Of a stretch of DNA of 64,000 nt, positions 12,990 through 25,800 are shown piece after piece; within the stretch, counting starts at the first letter, position 1, and every line of letters begins with the position of its first letter. Source of the stretch: Bugula neritina. Taxonomy: Eukaryota; Bryozoa; Gymnolaemata; Cheilostomatida; Bugulidae. The notes below the pieces were generated by a model that was not told where the DNA came from, did no database searches, and was given only the letters and a program-made list of their open reading frames with translations. Made by a program: the position numbers and the translations under genes. The stretch spans positions 8,379,722 through 8,443,721 of the forward strand of contig OZ037766.1 of assembly GCA_964035545.1 (NCBI GenBank), read 5' to 3'.

Positions 12990-13871
12990 CTTTACTTATG
13001 AAAACTTATGTTTAAAAGAACAGAATTAGATATCCAAATACTGATTTTTCAAGTTTAAGAATTTCAACAGTGGTGTGTCATATAGACTGTATTATTACTA
13101 TACGACTCCGAACAGCCAACCTTCCGAAAAAGACCTGCTTTATCCCAAAATCTGTGGACCTTTGAGCTGTTAAAGCTCAATACGCTGTTGAGACCACCCC
13201 CACAGACAACTATGCTCCGGTTGATTAGCTTTACTAGTTGAATGATCACGTGACAAATGATTGACTACACAAAAGACAACTCCAAGTTGATTTTTGTGTT
13301 TAATAATTTTAAAAATATTTCCAAATGAAACACTTTTTTGTATCTAAATGGCTGTCATAAATATTTATAACAACGAACTACACTACAATACACAATTAAG
13401 TGGACTAAAATAATAATGCATGCCTCTTGGCTATTATAATATCAACAAACAAAAATTTGATATGTTTTGCATAAAATTTGCAGGGTTACACAAACAATAA
13501 AAATGTTGAGAAAGACAATCAAACTACCTCACACCAATATATACTCATTTTATGTTCAACAAAATTAAAAAACAGATCTGAAAATTAATTTTTCCAATAA
13601 AAATAAGATTTTTCAAGTGATGAAATGTAGCAATACGGATATAAGTGAATACCACAAAATAGTAATTCAAATAGCCAACGACTGCAGTGCACCTTGCAAT
13701 ATGGTGAATAAACTAAAGACTTTCACACACAGTCTTTGCACCTCAGTTTAGTTGCACAAATGAGATGCACGTTGATTTGTTGTAGAAAAATCGGAATGTT
13801 TCCAGAAAAGACGAATCACAGTAGTTATATGACTAGTGTAATATAATGTGTACATATGAATCCAAGACGGC
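12990..13871. other. Intergenic region between TMEM38 and TBC1D9-like gene
   Basis: This holds the TMEM38 promoter and 5' UTR and the 3' UTR of the TBC1D9-like gene; both genes are on the minus strand. A 61-codon open frame at 13064-13249 has no recognisable family pattern. I see no confident promoter element. Confidence 0.5.
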
Positions 13872-16800
13872 CTATTTATTAAAAATAGAGTTAGTAGTAA
13901 CGACATTGTCGTCATTGGATGGTTTTAATCTCCTGTGTCGATAATTCTCTGCGACTTTAATAATATCAGTGTCTTTTTCGAAGATAGCCACCAGGTGAGG
14001 CTCGGTTAACATGGATGCTAAGAATTGTTCAAAGTTCACAGACCAATTAGGATCTGGTTGGCTTTCTTTTGAAGGGCTAGCTGACCCTTTCAACGTGTCG
14101 GCAGCGTCATCAACTGCTACTTCCTCTTTCATATAACACCTTTCTAGTTCCCGGACCACTTCTTCAGACTCGGGATCTGTTTCCTCCCCCTGACTGTCAG
14201 CTGGATGGAGTAACGGATCAGCCTTCTGCAATGAGCTGTGGACACTGTCCCCTTTGGCATGAGTGTGAGGACTGGAGTTGGCATCTCTTGTTTCTAGAGA
14301 CTCTACATCAGTTGTGTTGTGAGGAGAGTTGAATCCACTCTTGTACTGCTTACCCACCTCTCCTATCTGAAGCAGTAACGTAGCTACGGTGGATATAGAA
14401 TGATAAAGTTGTTGCTCATCAGGTGACCCCGTGCACATGTCATACAGGGTCTTCCACATCTGTATAAACTGCACCTGCAATTTAAAAAAAAATTATTTGC
14501 TGAAAAAAAAATTATCACAGTTTTGGTACAGCTGCTGCAACTGTAAGATAGTTTGTCGCCTAATCTAAAAATACCCTCTAACAAAAATTAAATACAAATT
14601 AATGTGCAATAAACTAGCTAACAAACTTATCAACATGACAGAAAACCTGCATATACCTATAAATTAATAAAATTTCAACAAATTTCTCTCATTACTACAG
14701 AAGCATCATTCAAATTTAGTAAAATGCACACAAAAGAGTAAAGAACGAATAACATAAATTGACTTTGAGTACTTTAGCACAAATATTTGTACAACTAAAG
14801 ATTTGTAATGGGCTGTCAATAGTGCTAGTGACATTATTGCATATACTGTGAGACAAAAACAGTACCTGGTTCATATGTGCCACATTCACCACGTCTGTCC
14901 TGCACATATCTGAGCTATCTAAACTTCTTTGTTTATACATCTCTAAAATACACATTAAAAAAACTTTAATCAAATAATGGTCTTTAGTGCAGAATAAAAA
15001 CTAATAAAATTTAATAAAACTAATAAAAACTGATATACAATTTAAATATATTTCTAGTTTTTACCCACAAAGCATTTATTTGATGTTGGTACTTGATACT
15101 ATTAAACATTGTATTGCTATCATGTAACAAAACCAATTAACAAAAATAGCTAATACTGTCAGTATACATAGCACAACTATTAATATTATTTTGAAAATAA
15201 ATTATAATGCATAATATTTATGCTAAAAAGTTCCAATAAAACTAATTTTATATATTAAGAACTTGATTAAGACTAAAGGTGCTGCATGTACATTCAAATG
15301 CAACAACATGAACAAACAACCTACCAATACTTGACGCCCTGAAGCTGCCGCTGGCTGGTGAATTGTGTTTAGACCGTGGCTGGGCAATGCTGGTAGGAAA
15401 TGACTTAGAGTGAGAGACTGATATTGGTTTAGAACTTGTGTGTGGAGAGGTTAAGTTCTCTATAGCCTCTGTGCCATCAGCTACAACAATTGGATATTGA
15501 AGAATACACAGGGTTTTGCAGACGACTGTTGGCTAACTTGAAGTTTGCAAGAAATGGCAGTTACTGAGAGTTTATTATATCAACAGCTATGATATATCAA
15601 ATAGAAGAGTAAAGTTTAATTTTATATTATATAATATTAATATTCACCAAGTTGCTGCAGCCACCATGAATACAGACACAAAACGTAATGTAAGCCAATA
15701 AAGAAATAGCAGCGTCAAGGTGACAGCGCCTAAATTATGCCATTTATTAGACACAGTTTAAAGTCTAACCATCTTTGGGGTCAGGTTCTGAAGCCTCAGC
15801 GCTGTTATCCGTCTCGCTGTCGGGAAGGGCAGGTGGTAAATGCAGTTTATAGAAGAGAAGTAACTTGTCAGCAAGATCTGATTTACAAGTGACACCAATG
15901 CACCAGGCAAACTGCTTGAAGTTGACAGTGTTCTGATTGTTTTCATCCAACAACTACAAGATCAACGTACAATATTATAACATAATACATAATATTTTTG
16001 CTATGCTTTGATATCTTAAAATTGATGCTGTACAATGCACACACTCTAAGGCTGTATCTAAGCTGTCTAGCAGTCATGTTTTTCATGCAACTACAGTTTT
16101 TTAAAACACACACTGCCATGCCGATTGTGCAGCAAGGTTAACTGTTTGTATACTGCAGGTGGAAACATTCACATCAACTATCTTGCCTAGTTAGTTAAGT
16201 ACAGAGATGCATGTTTGGTTTGGAGTTCAATTGCTTTTTTCATGTTCACATAAATTTTCATGCTACAAATTTCTGATAAAACTAGTATTGTTTAAAAAAC
16301 TGCAACTCTACTAAAAATACGTCTGTTTACTATTTCTAATTTAATCACACATAAATTGTACCAACTATTGACAAAATCAATCATCTCCCAAATTCTGGTG
16401 ATAAAAGAACAACTCAAAAACTGGTAGGCAATACAGAATAAGAATAATTATTGTCCTGAAAGTGTAACATTAGGCAGTAGAAGTGACAAAAATTTCACAC
16501 CAGCAGCTTTAAATATTTAAAAGTATAATATAAAAGAAATCATTGCAATTAATGGATGCACTTATAATGCAGGAGATAACTTCACTTATTAGTTGAATAG
16601 AGCAAAGCTGCAGCTGACAGCCTCAAATCATGTAGGACTAATAATCATTTTGAGTTAACTTATTTAAGGGAAATTAAAGGCTACTTGAGTTAGTTTCTGA
16701 AGCATAGCTTTTCAAGCACCAAAAACAAACCGTACTTGAGCCATGATGACTTAAAGGCAATAGGATTGGAGAGTAGCTGGTTGCATTGGTGAATTCTATT

Positions 16801-19800
16801 AAATACTACACAGTTGAAAATATTTAAAAAATACAGGTGGCATAGTTTGTAAAACTTTTTATAATTGGTTGATTTGTCAGCCAAAAATGAAAGAAAAACT
16901 TTGAAGATTTAACACCATGTGACACTGTTATGTAGAATTAATTATATAGCTCATGGTAACATGGCTGCATATTATAAACTAAATCAGCCACCAGAAAGAA
17001 TAGGAACGGCAAACTTATATATCAGATCCATAACTTAAATATAATAGCCCAAAACAAAATTTTACTTTTTAAAAAAAACCCTATACTTATACCAGCTGAA
17101 CTGACAAAATCAACTATTTAATACTAATGCTGTTAATGTGTTTTGGCTAACTATTTGTGCAAACTACCCCTTTACCTCAATTCTTACAGTATCGAGTATA
17201 TTTATAGTAAAATCAACAGTTAGTTTGGAGATGAGTTGTTAGGGCTATGCTATTCCTCGTCAGTGATTGTGCCGTGAAGCCACTAGCCTAAACAGCTAAA
17301 CCAAACTAAAGATTTTAGACAACAAGACGAACATTAAAACAAAGAAGCCAACAAATTTGGTTGCATCTGGAAGCATCTCACTATTTACCCGGAACATCCT
17401 CAACTCAAGGGATGAAGTAGTTTTGCTCTCCTGATATAAAAACTAAAAGCTGACATGCTGCGTAGTAACAGTTATTATTTCATCATCACATATCATTGAC
17501 ATTCTTTATTTAAAGGAAGCCAATGATATAAATACATCATTAAAACATTCTATTACAATGTAAAACATGCCTACAAGATACAACGAGAAGGATCTGGGGA
17601 TACCCCTTGCTGTAATGAAGTATACAAATCAATGTTACTATTTCACCAAACAGATCAGAACAAGATATATACCAACTTATTAGAATAGTGTAGATGTGCA
17701 TTTTCTATAGAGAATGGTAATACAAACCTTAAAGGCTTTCACACAAACTGGCTCAGGCGCTACACCTTGAGCCCAAGGGCATAGGGCCAAGAACAGTGCC
17801 TTGAACTGTGTGAAATCAACCCGATAGAGATCATAGTAAGGTCTGTTAGGATTGTATTCCTGTGTTACATCAGCAGGCTTTTCACCAGTTCTCCAGTATA
17901 TTGAAGCTTGGTACTCCTCCTGTATGTAGTGATAGGGCAGGAATAACAGATATATTGATGAGAGCAGACAACTCATGTATTCAGCTGTACCCTTACAGCA
18001 ATCATTACCTGCTCCAGTTAGTGAAAGAGGAAGGAGCAGAATATGATACTTCAGAGGTCTAACAAACATTTAATGTTTAATTTAATGTTTAAATTATTTC
18101 CATAAGTTTTACAAAGATACTCCAGTACATAGCCTACTTGCACTATCAGAAATAATTTAGGACAAATGCAAACGTTGTTTGGTAGATGTTGGGGCCAGCT
18201 TGAATGTAGGTTTTAAATTAGGCTAGTTATCCAAGGGTCACTTTTGTGCAATCATGAGATGTGAATTTAGCCTTCAACACCACCCTGATCTGAATGTAAT
18301 GTCAATGCGATCAAACAACAAAGTAATGCCAATTATTTTAATCCCTTCAAGAAATATCAACTATTACCATGGGATTTGAAGTTACACATCATAATTGTGA
18401 GTAACAAAAACTAAAGTTTTCCCTATTCCAGATGTGTGTGTTTGGATGCTTTGATCTAGCAGTAGGTGATGCTTTAGACTGCATGCAATGGCCACGATGA
18501 TGTAATAATTTACCTTGTAGAGTGTGAAAAGAGCAGACAACTCATGAATATCAAAACAAGTTTCCCCATCAAGGCTCCGAATCACATTCTTCATTGTTGT
18601 TTCTTCAATACCCTGAACCTGTAACATGTAAAGCTGATTGAAAGTTTCCATAGTTGAGCTGCAAATGATTAGTTTATCTAATAGAGAAATGATAAAATCA
18701 TTGTTAACATGTGAATAATATTTTATAACCATTTTTAATATTTAGCTTGCAGACAAAATTTCATATTGTTAAAGTAGCTTGAAGGTATAAGCAAAGGCAA
18801 ATGTATCCATTAGATTACATGTTTAGAAGTACACCTTGCAATGTTAAACAAACTTGTGATAAACATGATGCTTGCCCCCCCCCCCCCCATTGCTAAGCCA
18901 GTTGGTGCTGCAAGGGGTTAAACTCAATGGAAAGCAATTCACTAGTAAAATATTACACAAATTTACACCATCCCTGCTCCTCTGCACCATTATTGTTGCT
19001 AGATGCTATTACTGGGCACCCCATCTGCTAAAACTATCAACTCATTTGAGAGATGTGTTTTTCACATCACAGTAGCACTACTGAGGGAAATAATAACCAA
19101 ATCTTAGAAAGTTATAAAGTATAACCAATACATTTACTTTTCTGACAAACAGTGACTACATGTCATATAACGCAGAGAACACAACCCTGTATCTGATGGT
19201 TTAGATTATATTAGTTTAGTTTGTGATAACCAAGTAGTGAGAAGATAACAAAGAAAAGCATACCACACTAAGTCTTTGTCGTAATCTCAATCTGTCAATT
19301 AGCTCATTAGTGATGACATCGCCAAACTTCAAATACGCATCATTTATTAACAGCGAGACATCAATGGACGTTTCCTGTAACACAGTACATGATGTCTATA
19401 GAGTACATGATGATGTCTACACAGTGGCAAGAAAAGAAGTTATCATATAAATAGTAGCCTTCAAGTGAGAATAAAGCATCAATTTATATAATAGCAGTTA
19501 CTGCAATAATAAAGTAAAGCAAATATCTGCAAAAAAGTAAGACTAAAGTAACCAGTCAATATTAAAAGTTTTTAACAATTTGTAAAGAAACAAAATATTT
19601 TCAATAGAACACTGAAAGCAAATGAAATACAATAAAACAGGATTTGAAAAAATTATATAATATTTCTTTTTGTATATTATCATGAAGGTGCAGCTTACAA
19701 CAGACTTAGTAGCCTTGAGTATTGGTTCAGCGACATCAGCATTGGTGACACCATCTACATACTGTGTTAACACAGATATGGCTTCACCGTCATCCTTACA

Positions 19801-22800
19801 CCTGGCCAGCTTGTCTGAACACGCGTCCAGTATTGCAAGCGCTATCTGGAAGATCACCTTAGCACCGTCACAGAAAAAACAGTCCAGAATGTTGACAGCA
19901 CTTTCAAATGGCATCACACTGCAATAATGATTATATTCCATGTGTAGGTACTGTTACATAATATCAGGACGATGGACAAATAAATTATCTAAAATAATAT
20001 TAATTGGCTACATTAAAATACGACATTTTAATTTTGTGTATATAAATTGATAATTAATATTTAAATACATTAAATCAATTGTATCACAATTATTATTAAA
20101 AGAATGCTTTAGTGACGTATGATGAAATGGTAAAATCTACACGGTGCATGGTAGATGATATATCCGAGGGCGTGTTAGTGGTCCACGTAGCCACTTGATG
20201 TCATACCTGAGAAACATGGTTAAAAACCAAGAAAGAGCTATCATGGAGAGAAGACCAGTGGTGCTGTAATGTCCATGCAGGTGAGGCAAGTGCTCACTGA
20301 TCAGTTCTTCCAGCACACCTGCGTGTTGAAAATATCACATGAAGAAATCGTCAGCTAAACCAACTTCAGTTTCAAACAAGTATTTTGATGACAAGCATAT
20401 TGAAATTATTACAAACTATAAAAAATGTACTAAAATTATTGTTAGACTAAGATAAAATTTCAACTACAAAAAATGCAATAATTGGGAAAGTCTGACAGGA
20501 TAAACTTAACACATGCTTAGTGAAGGAATATACAATTACTATGTCATCTCTATCTGTACCTTGATCAACTAGTGCTCCTACTACTTTAGTGTTATAATAA
20601 TCAGGCAGCATTCTCTCGCATAAGGCAACCAATAGCCAAAATGCTTCCTCTTCATTAGCGAATAAGAGCAGTACACTAGTCACTATGTTCATTGCCTAAC
20701 AAGAAGGAAGCAGAAACATAGTATTGAATTTATACATTACAGCAAACAATGTCCCAATAGTACATATTTATTATCTGTTGCTTGTACTACTCATTTTTTA
20801 CATTCTATTGCAAAATCATCACATGATATCAAGCTGATATTTTCCATATTTTTGTCAACATTTCCTGTATTAAACGTTGTAGATGTAGCGATGATTGCAC
20901 AAAATTCACAAACAGCCACTAAACATGTAGACAGTACCTGACAATAACCAATGTGTGGGTTTCTAAAAGCATAAGCTGTTAAAACTCTTCTCAGAGCATC
21001 TATGCCAAGGTTAGACTGGAAAGCTTTATGTTCAGGAAGTGACCTGGAAAATACAATCACACATACTGCTATACAACACCACACTAGCTGACAAGTGATA
21101 CTATTTAATGGTTTTTATTGGCACCCTGCCTGTCTATATTATTCTTGCCTGACAAGCTGTAGATTTAAAGCATACATATTCGAGAACATGTGGCTGCAAT
21201 ATTAATCCACCAGGATCTTATCTAAACTGTGTGCTGCTAATCACAGCCAAACAGTTGAGTTAACAATAGATGCAACATGCTGTATTCAAGATATTGGAAA
21301 CAAAACCTCTTTTCTATAGACTAATATAAGACTGCGTGGTTATTCTTCTATTTTGAGACTAAATAACTACACACTCACACCTGTCAGTATTCAATTTAGT
21401 CAGGATAGATGTTTGAAGTGATAAATGTTACAGTTTATATTTGGTTAAGAGAGATACTATTCAGACATATCCAGCCAATAGCAAATCAGCATACATCTTA
21501 CCTGTGTAAATCTCTTTCTATTTCATCTGTAGCTATAGTTGTCTTCCCTTGAGTTTGTTCAACTAACGACTTATAATAACCTGGATTAGTTGCCATCTAA
21601 AATAAATCGAAATTACAAAAACATAGCATTAAACTAGTGATAGTGGCTAAAACTACTAATGGAAAACAGGTGTTTCAAGTAGTAGGAAGTAGTTTAACCA
21701 CAACTACATCATTACAGAATTAGAACTATCAAGGATGTAGTGTTCTGCTGCTATGATAAAGCACATTTGGAGTAATGCTGAAGTCTCGTTGGTAGCTTAG
21801 AATAGTGGAACTAGATGGTACCTCAGTTACTACTGCATATTGTTACTTCACCTCATTGATAGCCCCAGAGTAGACCATCCACATTTCACCACGGAGGGAA
21901 TCAGGTAAACCCCGCATAATCTCATCATGTATCTTTTTGGTCCTGTACATGCAAACACCTCTACCATATTCGGCAAACGTTGTTCTCCACAGACTTTCTC
22001 TGGCAGCATCTTTTGGTGACATACTATCGGCAGATTTAGGGCAGAAGTGCTCATGAAGCGCGGGAGACAAATCCAAAGTAAACTCGCTACTTCCTGTATT
22101 TGTCTATAAATAGTAACATTTTGATAATTCCATATCTATGTAGATTTATTAGATTTATTTCTGTAACTTGAAATACATGCATGTTGAAATTGAATACTGC
22201 AAAAAGCCCAAAAACACATGTGGTATGATATAATATAAGTATTGAACTATAAAACCCTCTACTGCACAAGTAATATGATTTACATACATGTTTAGGAGAC
22301 GGGGGAGGCGAAGGGGGTGTAGAAGAGGCACCTTGTGAGTTATCAAATGAAATATCTGTACTATTTTCATCGACGGAGGTGGTTATCTGAGTGAGTGATT
22401 TACCTATAGATCTCCTACAGCATAGAGATTACTTGTATACGGTAACTATTTATGTGTAGGATATATGTGTATCATTAGTATATATCTGTATTATTAGTAT
22501 ATATGTGTACTAGTATATATGTGTATTATTAGTATATATGTGTACTAGTATATATTATGTGTATTATTAGTATATATGTGTATTATTAGTATATTATGTG
22601 TATTATTAGTATATATGTGTATTATTGGTATATATGTGTATTATTGGTATATATGTGTATTATTGGTATATGTGTATCATTAGTATATTATGTGTATTAT
22701 TAGTATATATTATATATACTATTAGTATATATGTGTATTATTAGTATATATGTACACTAGTATATATCATATGTATTATTAGTATATATGTACACTAGTA

Positions 22801-25800
22801 TATATTATAGTATTATTAGTATATATGTGTACTAGTAGCCTATATATGTGTATTATTAGTATATATGTGTACTAGTATATATTATGTGTATTATTAGTAT
22901 ATATGTGTATTATTAGTATATTATGTGTATTATTAGTATATATGTGTATTATTGGTATATATGTGTATTATTGGTATATATGTGTATTATTAGTATATAT
23001 GTGTATTATTAGTATATATGTGTATTATTGGTATATATGTGTATTATTAGTATATATGTGTACTAGTATATATTATGTGTATTATTAGTATATATGTGTA
23101 TTATTAGTATATTATGTGTATTATTAGTATATATGTGTATTATTGGTATATATGTGTATTATTGGTATATATGTGTATTATTAGTATATATGTGTATTAT
23201 TAGTATATATGTGTATTATTAGTATATATTATGTGTATTATTAGTATATATGTGTATTATTAGTATAAATGTGTATTATTAGTATAAATTAGTACAACTC
23301 ACAGCCTGTAATCCTGCTGCTGACCCAACATGTCCGCCAACTTCAACAACATACTATTCTGGTCATACAAGTCGGTAAACAGAAAGTTTGATCTCGCACT
23401 TGTAGATATCAACAGCGCGTTGTTTATCTCATTTTCCTTGTTTCCGGTCTTCTCAACGCAAGTCACCATACGGAGTGGAATGACCAGCTGAACATCATCC
23501 TGATCCTACAGCAAATTTCACCAAATATAAGCAATCCTCCAATCAGAATTGAGCAAATGAGAAGATTGCGCCAAACTTATGGCACCACAGCTTGAAGGGA
23601 ACAAATGATTTATTTTATACTTTAACAAGTTTTAAACAATGAATAACTACCTTGCTGTCAAAACACACGTAGTTCTTAGAGACGTACAGTCGCCCACTGG
23701 TATGAGTCTTCTTGAAAGGCAACCAGAGACAGCATATAGTATCTCCATCCAGTCTCTCAGCTATCGGCAGCCTGAACAGAGTTCTATAGGCTTCACTGCG
23801 GGCTCGTGCATCTAAATCCCTCTTGAGACTGGGTATCTTCTTTTTCCTTCTGTAAAATTATAACAAACAGATAAATCACTCGTGTTGAAGAAAGTCGAAG
23901 AAGAAGCTGTATTTCAAAAATGAAAAAGTAATGACCAGTTTCTCATACCCTGCGAGTTAAAAAAACATTATTTTTCAATAAAATTGAAGAGAACTGAAAT
24001 ATTAAAAATGGTAAAAATTAACAAAGACGATGAAATAGTGTGCCACCTTGTAAACTACTTTACTTATATTCGACATTACAAAACATTTCTTAATAATTCT
24101 ATCTAATAGAAGAGAAAGAGGTGAAATCACTTAAACTATCATACTTATTTCGAGCTGGAGGTAAGGTTTTATCTTCTTCAAACCCTTCTTCTACAATTAA
24201 CCTGAAAGAGTAGCGTAACAAATAGCATAAACATTTACTTTCTTTGATTTCAGTTACTCCACAAATATTTCAACACTATAGCTGATCATTTACAAAGCTA
24301 TTGCAACAGACAACTTCCATTAGAATCTATGACATAGCATTTCATCATAATCATAAAATTTGTTTGCAAATAAAAACTTTAAAATGGTGCCAAAAATAAA
24401 TCACCATAATGGAAAACTTATAAGAATACAAGATAAATTATTATACAATACAACTATAAAGTTGCAGAATGAACTTTACACATTAATTAGTGCACATTAC
24501 AGAAAGACTTACTGGTGCATAGCCATATTCGTAAGCTGCTGCATCAACTTGTATGCATCTTCTTTGCTAACAAACATTGTGAAGTAGTGCTACAAGTATG
24601 TGATAGCAATGAGTAGTTAGTGCATGCAGTTATTTAGTAGTTTGTGTAAGCATGCGCATATACATTAATATTCACACTGAATTATCATCTACTACCTAAC
24701 TTATCTACATTCACATAATGTATATAATGGTTACAATGCTAATACAAATCATTTTTACAAACATCTAATATAAATTTACTAAAATCAGCATATGCTTAAT
24801 TCTACTGGTACTCTATGTACAGAGATATATAATATATATGACTTACATCAGCCTCTCGGGTCCCAACGTGTATTCCGTTAGGAAATAGGATATTTGATTC
24901 AATATCAAGTTGCTAAAACAAGAGAAAAAACAATAAGCTGAACACGAATCTTTAGCCCGGATAACGAAAAATATCAGCCATAATAGCAAAATATCATTAT
25001 TCTTATGGCAGTTGTAAGAGAATAATGACTAATTTTATTTTTCTAACAATTTGACAAAAAACTGTTTACCATGAGCAGAAGCTGTAAAATTTGGTATCTC
25101 TTATACCCTTGTGAAAGTGATGAAAACGAGTTTAATAATTGTGAAGCTACAAGTCAATGCTAAGCAAGCTCACCGGATAAGAAGTACATGTAGGTAAGGT
25201 ACGTATAGTACTGATTCACTTACCATAACATCAACCCATCTTGTGATAATCTTTGACTCTTTTCCCAGAAGAAATGAGTAAAAACACATGTGGTTAATAG
25301 ATAGATAGAGCCAGCCTTGCCGGGGCACTCGACGCTTGACATAACTGCACGAGTAATCTTGAGAGAAAAATAGTTTGAGATTTACACATACAAGAAACAA
25401 CACAAGTTAAACTGTTAAAAGGCAGTGCCTAACATGGCTGAGTTAATAATATGCAATTCAGAAATCTACAAAAAATGTTTGATTCAAAAAAACTAAATAA
25501 CGAGATTAAAATTTTTTTAATTAATATTTTTGGCAAAACAAACTAGTACAGAGTTATGAAGACAATTAAAGAACATATATTTTATATCCACAATAATATC
25601 TACAGTCTTCAGTCTACGACAAACTTGCATCATTACGTTATTAGACTTACAGTTGACAAGTTTTTCTTCTGGGGGCAAGTTGAATAACTTGTGGAACTTA
25701 GCAATAGCGCCTTTAAACCTCTTTGCCTCTTCTTCTTCCTCCCCTATAAGACATCATAGTTGTACCACTGATCAGCATGTATGTAAATGGCAGATGCCCT

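Noticed and set aside
22903-23088. 61-codon Tyr/Ile/Val/Cys-rich open frame
   Set aside because: Pure translation of the intronic minisatellite.
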